The position numbers and the translations under genes are program-made. From contig NZ_CP049862.1 in NCBI RefSeq assembly GCF_011300875.1, positions 2,852,001-2,916,000 of the forward strand: a DNA stretch of 64,000 nucleotides. Direction: 5' to 3'. Shown here piece after piece: positions 1 to 8,444 of the stretch; the stretch's first letter is position 1, and each line of letters opens with the position of its first letter. The notes beneath the pieces are model-generated. The model worked only from the letters and a program-made list of their open reading frames with translations. It searched no databases and was not told the origin of the DNA. This DNA is from Sanguibacter sp. HDW7 (lineage in GTDB: Bacteria; Actinomycetota; Actinomycetes; Actinomycetales; Cellulomonadaceae).

Positions 1-742
1 CCGTGCCGACGAGCGCCTTGGCGAGATCCCGGCCGTTCTCGGGCAGCAGGTGCTCGAGCGAGTACCCCGACACCTGACGGCCGAACCGGCCGAGCTCCGT
101 GCGGATGAGAGCCATCTCCGCCGTGACGAGCTCATCGAGCCCCGGCACGACCGTGAGCGCACCCGCGCCCGCACCCGCCGTGAACCGGCGCCCGAGCCCG
201 TCGACGACGTCGAGCTCGAGCGTGTTGTCCGCGGTGCGTCCGTACGCGACCGCGTGGGGGCCGCACGCGTTGTTGCCGATCATGCCGCCGAGCGTCGCGC
301 GGTTCTGCGTCGACGGGTCCGGGCCGAAGCGCAGGCCGTAGGGCGCAGCCGCCTTCTGCAGGCTCGACATGACGACGCCGGGCTCGATGCGCGCCGTGCG
401 CGCCTCCGGGTCGATCTCATGGATCCGGTGCAGGTGCCGCGACAGGTCGAGGACGACGCCCGGACCGACCGCGTTGCCCGCGACCGACGTCCCCGCGCCG
501 CGCGCCGTCACCGGCACGCCCGCCTCCCGCGCGACCTCGAGCGCAGCGAGCACGTCGTCCGTGCTGCGCGGCACGACGACGACCTGCGGCGGCACCCGGT
601 AGTTCGAGGCGTCCGTCGAGTACTGCGCCCGCCTCGCCGACGACGCGTCGACCTCTCCCGAGACGGCGACGCTCAGCGCCGCGACGAGGTCAGCGGCCTC
701 GGAAGGTTCGGGGGAGGGCAGGGTTGCGGGTGCGCTCGACAC
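1..742 (-). CDS. FAD-linked oxidase (GlcD/D-lactate dehydrogenase-like), N-terminal part
   Basis: The gene runs off the left edge; 247 codons of the N-terminus are visible. Starting at GTG 742 (GGGAGGA seven bases upstream) the frame encodes a PCMH-type FAD-binding domain: VVVVPRSTDDVLAALEVARE, TARGAGTSVAGNA (the pyrophosphate-binding loop of FAD_binding_4) and GGMIGNNACG, then FGRQVSGYSLEHLLPENG. The last motif is typical of the long actinobacterial proteins that fuse a GlcD-like FAD domain to a C-terminal Fe-S/GlpC-like region (about 950 aa) and oxidise 2-hydroxyacids such as D-lactate, passing electrons to the respiratory chain. The Fe-S half, if present, lies outside the window, so substrate and total length cannot be judged. 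The family call is firm; the exact reaction is inferred. Confidence 0.85.
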   Translation of the reverse strand, partial: MSSAPATLPSPEPSEAADLVAALSVAVSGEVDASSARRAQYSTDASNYRVPPQVVVVPRSTDDVLAALEVAREAGVPVTARGAGTSVAGNAVGPGVVLDLSRHLHRIHEIDPEARTARIEPGVVMSSLQKAAAPYGLRFGPDPSTQNRATLGGMIGNNACGPHAVAYGRTADNTLELDVVDGLGRRFTAGAGAGALTVVPGLDELVTAEMALIRTELGRFGRQVSGYSLEHLLPENGRDLAKALVGT

Positions 743-858
743 GGGGAAATCCTCCCACGACCTGGACATGTCTGTCCGGACCTCGGACCTACCGACGCCG
801 GCAGGGCGCGCCACGCCCGGGTGCCGCCGGCGGGCGTGAGGCCCGCCGGCGCGCCACG

Positions 859-1296
859 TCAGGCGAGCGACGCCTCGAGGGTGATCTCCGTGCCGGCGAG
901 CGCCTTGCTCACGGGGCACGTCGCCTTCGCCTGCTCGGCGATCTCGACGAAGCGCGCCTCGTCGATCCCCGGGACCTCACCCTCCACCGCGACGCGGATC
1001 CCCGGGATGCGGAAGCCGCCCGCCGGGTCCGGACCCAGGTCGACCTCGACGCTCACGTGCAGCGCGTCCGGGGCGTGACCCGCCGCACCGAGGAGCGCCG
1101 AGAGCTGCATCGCGTAGCACGACGAGTGCGCGGCCGCGATGAGCTCCTCAGGACTCGTCACCCCGTTCGCGTCGTCGGCCGAGCGCGTCGGGAACGAGAC
1201 CGTGAACGTGCCGGCACCGGAGCTCGACAGCTCGACCTGGCCCTGCCCCTCCTCGAACGAGCCGTTCCATGCGGTACGTGCGGTACGCGTGGGCAT
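859..1296 (-). CDS. OsmC/Ohr-family peroxiredoxin
   Basis: A 145-aa protein from ATG 1296, preceded by GGAGG with five bases spacing. It has the OsmC fold signatures: N-terminal TARTAWNGSFEEGQG strand region, SPEELIAAAHSSCYAM with the first redox Cys and the nearby Glu, and ATCPVSKAL with the second redox Cys. Length is normal for OsmC. Family members reduce organic hydroperoxides in the cytoplasm with the two Cys as the catalytic pair, usually recycled by lipoyl/dihydrolipoamide proteins. The GxF strand near the start and the SPEEL motif fit the OsmC (osmotically inducible) subgroup rather than classic Ohr, but that distinction is inference. Monocistronic, divergent from the gene at 1480. 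Confidence 0.92.
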   Translation of the reverse strand: MPTRTARTAWNGSFEEGQGQVELSSSGAGTFTVSFPTRSADDANGVTSPEELIAAAHSSCYAMQLSALLGAAGHAPDALHVSVEVDLGPDPAGGFRIPGIRVAVEGEVPGIDEARFVEIAEQAKATCPVSKALAGTEITLEASLA

Positions 1297-1479
1297 GACA
1301 ACCTCCAGTGCATCGGGACCAGCTGACCCTTCCGAACCTAGCCCGAGCCGCCGACAACGGCCATGGCTCGCCACCGTCGTCCTGCACCTCGGTCGCACCG
1401 AGCGCATCACCCGAAGACTCACCCCGACGACACCGACCCGAACGCTCATGCTGCGACGCACGGGTGCCGATACAGAGGT

Positions 1480-1998
1480 ATGACGCAGCGGACCGAGCAG
1501 AGCCCCGAGAGCGGCTTCCGCCACTCTTCGGACACGGCTCTGCAGGTCGAGGAGCCGGACCCTTTCCAGCTGGTCCGGATGGAGGAGCTCCGCGAGCTCC
1601 TCCGGGTCCCCGGGGTCGACCTCACGATCCCTGAGCACGTCGAGCGACTCTTCGTCGACTGGTGCTGCCGCTGGCACGCGACGCCGCCCACGGAACGCTG
1701 GAACCCCATGCCGTCGCTCACCGCGCTCGGCATCGCCGTCGGCGACCTCGCCCGCGCGCAGCGACCCGACCTCCGCTGGTGCGTCGTCGCTGACTGCAGC
1801 CCCACGACGCTCGTCCTCGCCGACGCTCACGGCCGCGCCGTCGCGAGCCCCCTCACCGACATCGCGACCTGGTGGATGAGCCGCGAGCTCGCGGGCATCA
1901 CCGTGCTCCTCGCACGCCTCGCCGTCGCGCCCGTCACCGCAGGACGGCACGCCCCGCTGCAGGTGCGGGAGCGGTCGGGCGCTCGCAGCGTCGCCTGA
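1480..1998 (+). CDS. DUF3806-like hypothetical protein
   Basis: About 172 aa. The plus-strand frame looks genuine: amphipathic and hydrophobic segments such as VERLFVDWCCRWHA, LTALGIAVGDLARA and LRWCVVAD are protein-like, whereas the antisense frame is low-complexity. The order helix, LGxxxGD, then LRWxVVxD, then a fragment TLVLADAHGRAVASPLTDIA resembles DUF3806 proteins, small cytosolic actinobacterial proteins of unknown role. The ATG at 1480 follows GAGGT at only one base, so this start is weak; a start a little downstream (Met at 1579) would still keep the conserved core. It is divergent from the osmC-like gene. Function unknown; family assignment is by pattern only. Confidence 0.6.
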   Translation: MTQRTEQSPESGFRHSSDTALQVEEPDPFQLVRMEELRELLRVPGVDLTIPEHVERLFVDWCCRWHATPPTERWNPMPSLTALGIAVGDLARAQRPDLRWCVVADCSPTTLVLADAHGRAVASPLTDIATWWMSRELAGITVLLARLAVAPVTAGRHAPLQVRERSGARSVA

Positions 1999-2039
1999 CA
2001 CCCCGCCTCCCGCGAGCCGTCACCTTCCCCACGTGCCCC

Positions 2040-3296
2040 TCACGAGGCGGGATGCGACACGTAGCCGCGAGGACCCGTGACGACGTAGGTCGCCTCCGGG
2101 ACCCACGCCGCACCGTCCGCGACCAGCACGAGCTCGAACGTCACCACGGCACCCTCCTCCTCACGCCCGAGGACGTCCGTCACCGCACGCACCCCCACGT
2201 CCGCCGTCGTCCGCCGCAGCAACGAACCACCGAGCGAGACGACGCCCATGTCGTCGACCTTCATCCCCCACTGGTCGACGACCACGTCTCCGACGCCCTG
2301 GACGTCCGCGTCGGCGCCTCCCGGTGCGCGGGGCTCCGTCCACGCCGCCGTGCCGTCGGGCGCGACCGTGAACGACATGCTGTCGACGTCGAGTCCCGTG
2401 GCCCCCACCACCCGGACGAGGAGCGCCAGGGTGTCCGGCGCGTCCTCGCTCGTCAGGACACCCGTCGACGCGCGGGAGCTCTCGTAGGACACCGACGTGC
2501 CCTCGACCCTCAGCACGCCGTTGTCGTCCGAGACCGTCCACGTCTCTCCCGCATGCACGGGCCGGCCCGCCATGCCGAGCGCACCGGCGACCGCAGCGAC
2601 ACGCGCCCGCGACACAGTGACGGGCTCGAGCGCGAGCGCCCGGACCGTCGTCCCCCGGGACCACTGCTCGTCCTCAGGAGTCACGGGGTGCGAGGCGAGC
2701 ACAAAGCCCCCGGCGTCGTACATGAGCGGACCGAGATCCTCAGCTGCCTGCGCGGCTGTCGTCGCTCGTGCCGTGTCGAGGCTCGCTCTGCTCGCACCGA
2801 GGCCCCCCAGGCGGTCGGCGACGACCGCGACACCCCCGCCGACGACGAGGACGGCCGCCGCCGCGACGCCCACCCAGCGGGTGCGCAGGCGACGACGGCG
2901 GGCCCGTGCGTCATCGGGGGCCACGAGGGGCAGCACCCGGGCGTCGTCACCGGTGGCGCCGCTCCCTGTCGCGGCACCTCCGGGGACTTCTCCTCGAGGA
3001 GTCGCAGCCTCGGGCGACGCGACATCTGGCGACGTGCCCGGTGCGGACGTCGGCAGCGCGGCCCCGCCGAGGATCGCAGCAGCAGCCGCAGCCTCGGGCT
3101 CCCCCGCACCGTCCTCGACGAGCAGTCGTGCGACCCGCAGCCTCAGCTCCAGGTCGCCCCCGCCCGCCGGACCCGCGACATCGCCGACGAGCGCCGTCAC
3201 ACGCGCACGCAGCGCCGCGACGTCGGGCTCCGAGCCCGCCGCCGGATCCGTCGCACGCAGCCGTGCGAACGCCTCGTCGTCAGTCACCTGCGTCAC
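2040..3296 (-). CDS. Single-pass membrane protein, putative sigma-factor partner
   Basis: 418 aa from GTG 3296, overlapping the sigma gene stop by GTGA, so the two are translationally coupled. Residues 1-70 are a charged, helical cytoplasmic part (DDEAFARLRATDPAAG then AALRARVTALVG), followed by an A/P/G/T-rich linker, an arginine cluster (RARRRRLRTR) and one membrane helix at about 141-161; residues 162-418 would be extracytoplasmic. This is the topology of a membrane-anchored partner or anti-sigma factor, although no zinc-binding anti-sigma motif (HxxxCxxC) is visible. The outer region is rich in strand-like sequence and lacks the Cys-pair repeats of the 32-38 kb proteins. Role as regulator of the adjoining sigma factor is inferred from order and topology. 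Confidence 0.75.
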   Translation of the reverse strand: MTQVTDDEAFARLRATDPAAGSEPDVAALRARVTALVGDVAGPAGGGDLELRLRVARLLVEDGAGEPEAAAAAAILGGAALPTSAPGTSPDVASPEAATPRGEVPGGAATGSGATGDDARVLPLVAPDDARARRRRLRTRWVGVAAAAVLVVGGGVAVVADRLGGLGASRASLDTARATTAAQAAEDLGPLMYDAGGFVLASHPVTPEDEQWSRGTTVRALALEPVTVSRARVAAVAGALGMAGRPVHAGETWTVSDDNGVLRVEGTSVSYESSRASTGVLTSEDAPDTLALLVRVVGATGLDVDSMSFTVAPDGTAAWTEPRAPGGADADVQGVGDVVVDQWGMKVDDMGVVSLGGSLLRRTTADVGVRAVTDVLGREEEGAVVTFELVLVADGAAWVPEATYVVTGPRGYVSHPAS

Positions 3297-3778
3297 CCCA
3301 CCTCACGCTCCGCCCACAGCTCGCGCAACCGGGCGCGCGCACGCGACAACGCCGCCTCCGCGCCACCCTTCGAGATCCCCAGGACCGCCCCCAGCTCGGC
3401 CCCCGAGAGCCCTTCCCACGCATGCAGCACGAGCACCTGACGGTCCCGCGCGCTCAGCCTGCCCAGCACCTCACGCACCGCGTCGTCGACGACCACGAGG
3501 TGCTGCGGGTCCGCATGGTCGACCTCGACCGGCAGGTTCTCCACGAGCACCGGCTTCGCCTTGCGACGGTGGTTCGCCAGCAGGTAGCCCGCCGTCCTGT
3601 AGAGCCACGCGAGCTCGAGGCCGTCGGGCACGTCCTCACGCCGGCGCCACGCCGTCGCGAAGACCTCCGCCGTGAGGTCGTCGACCTCACCCGGGTGCGT
3701 ACGGCGCGCGAAGTACCGGTGCACCGCCGTCGCATGACGACGGAACACGTCCTCGAACCACTGCGGTCCGTGCTCCAC
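3293..3778 (-). CDS. ECF RNA polymerase sigma factor
   Basis: 161 aa from GTG 3778, preceded by GGGAGGAGG with four bases spacing; this start gives a compact sigma factor with region 2 beginning at WFEDVFRRHATAVHRYFARR. Region 2.2-2.4 reads DDLTAEVFATAWRRREDVP and LAWLYRTAGYLLANHRR; region 4 is LSARDRQVLVLHAWEGLSGAELGAVLGISKGGAEAALSRARARL split over helix-turn-helix. It would direct core RNA polymerase to a small stress regulon. The coupled downstream gene encodes a one-pass membrane protein, likely its regulator. No self-promoter could be assigned with confidence. Confidence 0.92.
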   Translation of the reverse strand: MEHGPQWFEDVFRRHATAVHRYFARRTHPGEVDDLTAEVFATAWRRREDVPDGLELAWLYRTAGYLLANHRRKAKPVLVENLPVEVDHADPQHLVVVDDAVREVLGRLSARDRQVLVLHAWEGLSGAELGAVLGISKGGAEAALSRARARLRELWAEREVG

Positions 3779-3988
3779 GCGCCCTCCTCCCGGCAGGTCC
3801 CGGACGACGTGCGTCGTCCTCTCCACCTCTCTCTGTCGTGGCACCGCCGATCCTTGCACCCACCTCCGACAATCCGTCCCAGACCGGCGCAGGGACCTTG
3901 GGGCATTGCCCCTGCGAGCCCCGGAGGCGAGGATGGGAGGACCGACAAGGACGTCGCACCGCCGCGACGTCGGAAGGTGGTGAGCACG

Positions 3989-4906
3989 ATGTCCGAGCGC
4001 AGGATCGTCGTCGGGGTCGACGGGTCCCCAAGCTCCGCGCACGCGCTCGAGTGGGCCGTCCGCGACGCCCGCACCGACGGCGCGCACGTCCGGGTCGTGC
4101 TCGTGTGGGACACGACGTGGCTCGAGACCGTCCCCCTCGGCCCCCTCGCCGTCCTCGAGGCCGCCGACAACTACGAGGCCGTCGCCAAGGGCGCCCGCGA
4201 ACGGCTCGACCAGCTCATCTCCCACACCGACACCACCGGGGTCGAGGTGACGGCCGAGGAGATCCGCGGCACCGTCGTCCCCACGATCCTCGAGCGTGGC
4301 ACGGGCGCAGATCGCATCGTCGTCGGGCGGCGCGGCCTCGGCCGGCTCGGCCGACTCTTCATGGGCTCCGTCTCAGCCGGCGTCGTCCGTCAGGCACGCG
4401 TGCCCGTGACGATCGTCCCCGACCCCGAGCACGCCGCCGCGCTCCTCGAGCAGGCCGCTCACGACGGGGAGATCGACGAGACGCCGCGCGTCGTCGTCGG
4501 CGTCGACGGCTCCGACGCCTCCGTGGCCGCCCTGCGCCACGGCGCCGAGCTCGCCACGCGGCACGACCTGCCGCTGCACGCCGTCGCGTGCTGGCAGGTG
4601 ACGACGACGGGTCCGCTGCCCAACCAGTTCGGCTGGGCACCGCCCGTCGAGGACTACATCCAGCACACCGAGGAACTCCTCGCGCGGGCCGTCGCACACG
4701 CGGCGCTCGGGCTGCCCGAGGGGCGGCTCGTCGAGCACGTCGAGCGCTCCGCGCCGGCGCGCGGGCTGCTCAGGGCCGCGTCCGGCGCACGCCACCTCGT
4801 GCTCGGGTCGCGGGGGCTCGGCGGGTTCGAGCGGCTGCTGCTCGGGTCGGTGTCGTCCCAGATGGTCGAGCACTCGCCCTGCCCCGTGACAGTCGTCCGG
4901 GCGTGA
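3989..4906 (+). CDS. Tandem-domain universal stress protein (UspA family)
   Basis: 305 aa with two Usp domains (about 1-145 and 160-305). Each begins with RIVVGVDGS / RVVVGVDGS and ends with an ATP-binding loop of the G-2x-G-9x-G(S/T) type: GRRGLGRLGRLFMGSVS and GSRGLGGFERLLLGSVSS. Both loops are intact, so nucleotide binding is expected. Two-domain Usps are common in actinomycetes and help survival in hypoxia or stationary phase. ATG 3989 is chosen because GGAAGG sits about ten bases upstream; the GTG at 3980 is too close to it. The gene is monocistronic and followed after 53 bases by palindromic family A hairpins, likely its terminator. Confidence 0.93.
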   Translation: MSERRIVVGVDGSPSSAHALEWAVRDARTDGAHVRVVLVWDTTWLETVPLGPLAVLEAADNYEAVAKGARERLDQLISHTDTTGVEVTAEEIRGTVVPTILERGTGADRIVVGRRGLGRLGRLFMGSVSAGVVRQARVPVTIVPDPEHAAALLEQAAHDGEIDETPRVVVGVDGSDASVAALRHGAELATRHDLPLHAVACWQVTTTGPLPNQFGWAPPVEDYIQHTEELLARAVAHAALGLPEGRLVEHVERSAPARGLLRAASGARHLVLGSRGLGGFERLLLGSVSSQMVEHSPCPVTVVRA

Positions 4907-4959
4907 GCGCCCCTGCCCTTCCCTCACGACAGCCCCGCCCCACCACCCCTGTGGTGTTC

Positions 4960-5167
4960 CGATAGCCGATCCGTGCACGTATGACGCGCGGATCGGCTAT
5001 CGACCATCAGTGGCCACGGCCGCACCGCGGCTCGGGACCATCGATAGCCGATCCGCACACATGAGGTGTACGGATCCGCTATCGATCAGCGCGACCCACG
5101 TCCCGCACTTGGGCGCAGACACGTCGATAGCCGATCCACATGCGTGAGGCGCACGGATCGGCTATCG
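4960..5167. repeat. Palindromic element family A, cluster of 3 hairpins
   Basis: Fills the 317-base gap between convergent genes. Three hairpins with 13-nt arms: 4960-4972/4990-5002, 5042-5054/5072-5084 and 5125-5137/5155-5167. The word is CGATAGCCGATCC and its inverse GGATCGGCTATCG (copy 2 inverse has GGATCCGC). Each pair is exactly 30 nt start to start with a 17-nt spacer of differing sequence. No U-tract. Position suggests a bidirectional terminator, but three in a row is more than termination needs. Confidence 0.9.
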
Positions 5168-5223
5168 ACACCCGGGGAGGGTCAGCCCTGGGGAAGCCCT
5201 GGGTCGTCCTCGGTCGTCTTCGG

Positions 5224-6453
5224 TCAGTCCTGGGACGGGACCGGCTTGGCCGACGCGACCGTGAGGCCCGCCGCCGCCATGACACCGACCATCGCGAGCA
5301 CCATGAGCAGCGGCGCAACCCACGACCCCGACGCGTCGTGCACCAGGCCCAGCACGACCGGACCCGCCGCCGCGAGGGAGTAGCCGAGCCCCTGGACGAA
5401 CGCCGACATGCGCCGCATGTTCGCCGTGCCGCCCGAACGCCGCACCATCATGACGACGACCATCGTGAAGAACCCGCCCTGCGCGACGCCCGCGAGCGCC
5501 ATCCACACGAGGTACCCGTGCGGCGCGAGCAGCAGGCCCGTCGGTAGCGCGAGCCAGCACGTCACGAGCATCGCCGACACGGTCCGCAGGTGCAGGCCGC
5601 GCGCGACGAGCGCCGGCGCACCGAGGCTCCCGACGATCGCCATGAGCTGAAACACCGAGGCAGCAGCGCCCGCGCCGTCCGCCGACAGCCCGATCGTGTC
5701 CGCGAGGATCGACGGCAGCCAGGTGCTCGTCCCGTAGTAGCTGAACGACTGCGCGCCGAAGGCCGCGACGAGCAGCCACACGTCCCACCGCTTCCACGGC
5801 GGCAGCAGCGCGATGCTATCGGCCGGAGCAACCTCGCGGGACGTCGCGACCCGCTCGGCCGACGAGGCAGGGGCCGCAGCGATCCGCGCCGTCGCGACCC
5901 GCCACACGACGCCCGCGACGACGACGAGCAGCCCCCACGAGACGAGCGCCCACCGCCAACCGACGAGCGCAGCAAGCGGCGCCGTGCCGACCGTCGTGAT
6001 GACCGAGCCGAGGTTGAGCGCGGACGTATAGATACCCGTGATGATGCCGACGCGCGACGGGAAGTCCCGCGCGACGATGACCGGCACCGCGACGTTGCCG
6101 ATCGTGATGGCCACGCCGATGACGATCGTGCCCGATATCGCGAGAGGGAACCCGCCCGACGAGCGCACGACCGTGCCCAGCAGCACGAGCGCGAGCGACA
6201 CGAGGACCGCCCGCTCGAGGGACGCCCGGCGCAGGTACGCCGCGACGAAGGGAGTCGCCGCGGCGAAGCAGATGACGGGGATCGTCGAGAGCAGGCCGGC
6301 GGTGCCGTCCGTGACGCCGAGGTCTGCGGCAAGGTCCCTGATGACCGGGGCGACCGCGACGATCGGACCGCGCAGGTTGAGCGCGTACAGGACGATGGCG
6401 ACGAGCAGGAGTCCGGACGCCCCGCCGACGGCGGTGCGGGCTCGCGTGGTGAT
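5224..6453 (-). CDS. MFS transporter (CynX/NimT-like), non-canonical start
   Basis: About 409 aa, 12 predicted membrane segments. The N-terminus LYALNLRGPIVAVAPVIRDL and the mid-loop PPWKRWDVWLLVAAFGAQS fit the CynX/NimT/YeaN branch of MFS carriers (cyanate, 2-nitroimidazole or amino-acid-like anions). Coding is continuous back to a stop at 6487, but there is no ATG, GTG or TTG between that stop and position 6202. A strong Shine-Dalgarno GAGGAGG (6465-6459) precedes ATC codons at 6456 and 6453, so initiation at ATC 6453, or a mutated or misread start codon, is likely. The first canonical in-frame start, GTG 6201, would delete roughly the first three membrane helices. Convergent with the Usp gene. 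Confidence 0.8.
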   Translation of the reverse strand: MTTRARTAVGGASGLLLVAIVLYALNLRGPIVAVAPVIRDLAADLGVTDGTAGLLSTIPVICFAAATPFVAAYLRRASLERAVLVSLALVLLGTVVRSSGGFPLAISGTIVIGVAITIGNVAVPVIVARDFPSRVGIITGIYTSALNLGSVITTVGTAPLAALVGWRWALVSWGLLVVVAGVVWRVATARIAAAPASSAERVATSREVAPADSIALLPPWKRWDVWLLVAAFGAQSFSYYGTSTWLPSILADTIGLSADGAGAAASVFQLMAIVGSLGAPALVARGLHLRTVSAMLVTCWLALPTGLLLAPHGYLVWMALAGVAQGGFFTMVVVMMVRRSGGTANMRRMSAFVQGLGYSLAAAGPVVLGLVHDASGSWVAPLLMVLAMVGVMAAAGLTVASAKPVPSQD

Positions 6454-6504
6454 GATGACCTCCTCGGGCGGGGTGCGCGCTTTGCGTCAGACCCCGGGAA
6501 CGAC

Positions 6505-6534
6505 GAAGGCCCCCACCCGAGGGTGGGGGCCTTC
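6505..6534 (-). terminator. Hairpin terminator after tRNA-Thr
   Basis: GAAGGCCCCCACCC (6505-6518) pairs perfectly with GGGTGGGGGCCTTC (6521-6534): 14 bp with a minimal loop, five bases beyond the 3' end of the tRNA. No U-tract, as usual for high-GC actinobacteria. It also separates the tRNA from the MFS gene read on the same strand. Confidence 0.8.
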
Positions 6535-6539
6535 TGACG

Positions 6540-6612
6540 AGCCGCCTGTGAGAATCGAACTCACGACCTTTTCATTACGAGTGAAACGCTCTGCCGACTG
6601 AGCTAAGGCGGC
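6540..6612 (-). tRNA. tRNA-Thr (anticodon CGT)
   Basis: 73 nt. Acceptor stem GCCGCCT pairs with AGGCGGC at the other end, discriminator base U at 6540. D arm contains TTAGCTCAGTCGG, the anticodon stem-loop reads TTTCA-CTCGTAA-TGAAA with anticodon CGT (reads ACG), and the T arm contains GTTCGATTC. CCA is not encoded, the next bases being CGTC. A sigma-70-like promoter lies 41 to 69 bases upstream and a strong hairpin follows. Confidence 0.95.
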
Positions 6613-6652
6613 TTGGCCCTTCGAGACGCCGCAGCGCCCTCAAGCCTCGGCA

Positions 6653-6681
6653 ACAATACCCAGCGAACCCGGCCCGCGCAA
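6653..6681 (-). promoter_or_regulatory. Sigma-70-type promoter of tRNA-Thr
   Basis: On the minus strand TTGCGC (6681-6676) and TATTGT (6658-6653) are separated by exactly 17 bases, placing transcription start near 6646, about 34 bases before the tRNA. Match is by eye to TTGACA/TATAAT; the AT-richness of the -10 stands out in this GC-rich context. Confidence 0.6.
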
Positions 6682-6707
6682 AATCCGTGCGGGTCGGTTG
6701 CCTCACG

Positions 6708-8297
6708 TCAGCAGACGAGACCCTCCGCGGGCACGGTGCCGTCGAGGAAGTAGGCGTCGACGGCACCCTGGATGCACGAGTTCGAGCGTCCGTACGCGGT
6801 GTGCCCCTCGCCCTCCCACGTGAGGAGCGTGGCGGAGTCGAGCGTCGCAGCGAGCGCCTCCGCGCTGGCGTAGGGGGTCGCCGGGTCACCCGTCGTCCCG
6901 ATGACGACGATGGGCGCCGCTCCCTTCGCCGAGATGTCGTAGTCGACCTCGGCGACCGGCGTCGGCCAGTCCTTGCAGACGAGCCCGCCAAACGCGAACG
7001 ACTCCCCGAGCGTCGGGGCGACCTCGAGGATCTTGAGGCGGTCGGCCTCCATCGTCGCGAGGTCGGTCGAGCCGCGGGAGTCGGCGCAGCCGACCGCGCG
7101 GAACGCCGAGAAGCTGTTCGTGCCGAAGGAGCCGTCGGGCTGACGATCGTTGTACATGTCGGCGAGCTGGAGCAGCCCGGTGCCGTCACCCTCGACGAGC
7201 GCGAGGCGCAGCGCGGCCGTGAGGTACGGCCACGAGGCGTCCGAGTAGAGGGCGACCGCGATGCCGTAGAACGCGAGGTTCCGCGTGAGCGGGCGGGCAT
7301 CGTCGTCCGTCGGCAACGGGTTCGCGAGCGCACGCTCCGTGAGGTCGTGGATCAGCTGGAGCCCGGAGTCGACGTCGCCCGTGAGCGGGCACTGCGCGCC
7401 CGCCTGGCACGACGTGACGTAGTTGCGCAGCGCGAGCTCGAAGCCCTTCGCCTGCCCGAGGCTCGCCTCGTCGCTCGTCTGCGTGATGTCGACGGCGCCG
7501 TCGAGGACGAGCCGCCCGACCCTCTCGGGGAACTGGCCGGCGTACGCCGCCCCGAGCTGCGTGCCGTAGGAGTAGCCGAGGTACTGCAGCGACTCGTCCC
7601 GCACGAGGACCCGCAGCAGGTCCATGTCGTGGGCCGCCGACGCTGTGTCGACGTTGCCGAGCAGCGTGCCCGTGCGTGCGAGGCAGCCGTCCGCGAACGT
7701 CTTCTGCTCCGCCTCGAACGACGCGCGCCCCTCGGCGGTCCGCACGTCGTGGTCCGTCTGCGTCATGCGGTCGAGCACGTCGTCGTCGACGCACTCGACG
7801 GGCGTCGAGCGCCCCACGCCGCGTGGGTCGAAGCTCACGAGGTCGTAGACCTCCGTGACCTCCCGGCTCACGAGGCCGACGGCCGACTCGATGAAGTCGA
7901 TGCCCGAGCCGCCGGGACCACCGGGATTGACGAGGATCGAGCCGACGCTCTCGCCGCGCGCGGGCGAGCGCACGACCTCGAGCGACGCCGAGCCGAGTGA
8001 CGCGTCGCGCCAGCTCACGGGGATCGAGACAGTTGCGCACTCGAGACGCCCGCCGATGCAGCCGTCCCACGTGACCTGCTGCGCGTAGTAGTCGCGGAAC
8101 GCCGGGTCGAGGCCTTCGGGAAGGAGCGAGTCGAAGTTCGCGGGCAGGTCTGTCGCGGCCGTCGGGCCGTCGTCGTCCACAGGCGTCGCCTGCTTGCTCG
8201 CGACGCACCCCGAGACGAGCAGCGCGAGCGCGGCGAACACGGCGGCAGCACGCAGGGGACGGGGACGGACGGACGGACGGCGGGGGTCGACGGGCAC
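6708..8297 (-). CDS. Secreted alpha/beta-hydrolase lipoprotein, tripeptidyl aminopeptidase family
   Basis: 529 aa. N-terminal signal peptide with hydrophobic core LRAAAVFAALALL and lipobox LVSGC (Cys31), so it is predicted to be lipid-anchored outside the membrane. The alpha/beta-hydrolase domain shows the oxyanion strand NPGGPGGSG, DPRGVGRS, nucleophile elbow GYSYGT (Ser243), the acid in GTTGDPATP and the catalytic His in GEGHTAYG near the C-terminus. This is the layout of the actinomycete tripeptidyl aminopeptidase/SlpD-SlpE family (S33), which clip N-terminal peptides from secreted proteins or scavenge peptides. Start GTG 8297 keeps an Arg-rich n-region. Monocistronic; tRNA-Thr lies downstream. 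Confidence 0.9.
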   Translation of the reverse strand: MPVDPRRPSVRPRPLRAAAVFAALALLVSGCVASKQATPVDDDGPTAATDLPANFDSLLPEGLDPAFRDYYAQQVTWDGCIGGRLECATVSIPVSWRDASLGSASLEVVRSPARGESVGSILVNPGGPGGSGIDFIESAVGLVSREVTEVYDLVSFDPRGVGRSTPVECVDDDVLDRMTQTDHDVRTAEGRASFEAEQKTFADGCLARTGTLLGNVDTASAAHDMDLLRVLVRDESLQYLGYSYGTQLGAAYAGQFPERVGRLVLDGAVDITQTSDEASLGQAKGFELALRNYVTSCQAGAQCPLTGDVDSGLQLIHDLTERALANPLPTDDDARPLTRNLAFYGIAVALYSDASWPYLTAALRLALVEGDGTGLLQLADMYNDRQPDGSFGTNSFSAFRAVGCADSRGSTDLATMEADRLKILEVAPTLGESFAFGGLVCKDWPTPVAEVDYDISAKGAAPIVVIGTTGDPATPYASAEALAATLDSATLLTWEGEGHTAYGRSNSCIQGAVDAYFLDGTVPAEGLVC

Positions 8298-8349
8298 GCC
8301 CCCACGGTAGCCGCCCCCACGGACACTCGCCCCACACCGCCCACCGGGA

Positions 8350-8423
8350 CCGCGAGATAGGGGTTCCGCGTCGAGATAGTGGTCTGCGGAGCACTATCTC
8401 GACGCCAGACCCCTATCTCGCGG
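8350..8423. repeat. Palindromic element family B, copy 1
   Basis: Nested palindrome. Outer arms CCGCGAGATAGGGG (8350-8363) and CCCCTATCTCGCGG (8410-8423); inner arms CGTCGAGATAGTG (8369-8381) and CACTATCTCGACG (8392-8404). GAGATAG recurs directly at 8354 and 8373 and its inverse at 8394 and 8413, each 19 nt apart. It sits between divergent genes, so it cannot simply be a 3' terminator for either. Confidence 0.88.
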
Positions 8424-8444
8424 TAGCGCGACGGGAGAACAAGT

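Noticed and set aside
859-2001. A 380-codon minus-strand reading that joins the OsmC gene to upstream sequence
   Set aside because: The upstream half is charged, low-complexity antisense of the DUF3806-like gene; a good ribosome site and OsmC N-terminus start at 1296.
4960-5167. Possible CRISPR array
   Set aside because: Words alternate in orientation, are 13 nt long and form hairpins; no long direct repeats with uniform spacers and no cas genes.
6540-6612. tRNA-Thr as an integration site of a mobile element
   Set aside because: No direct repeat of the tRNA 3' end and no integrase or phage genes in the window.
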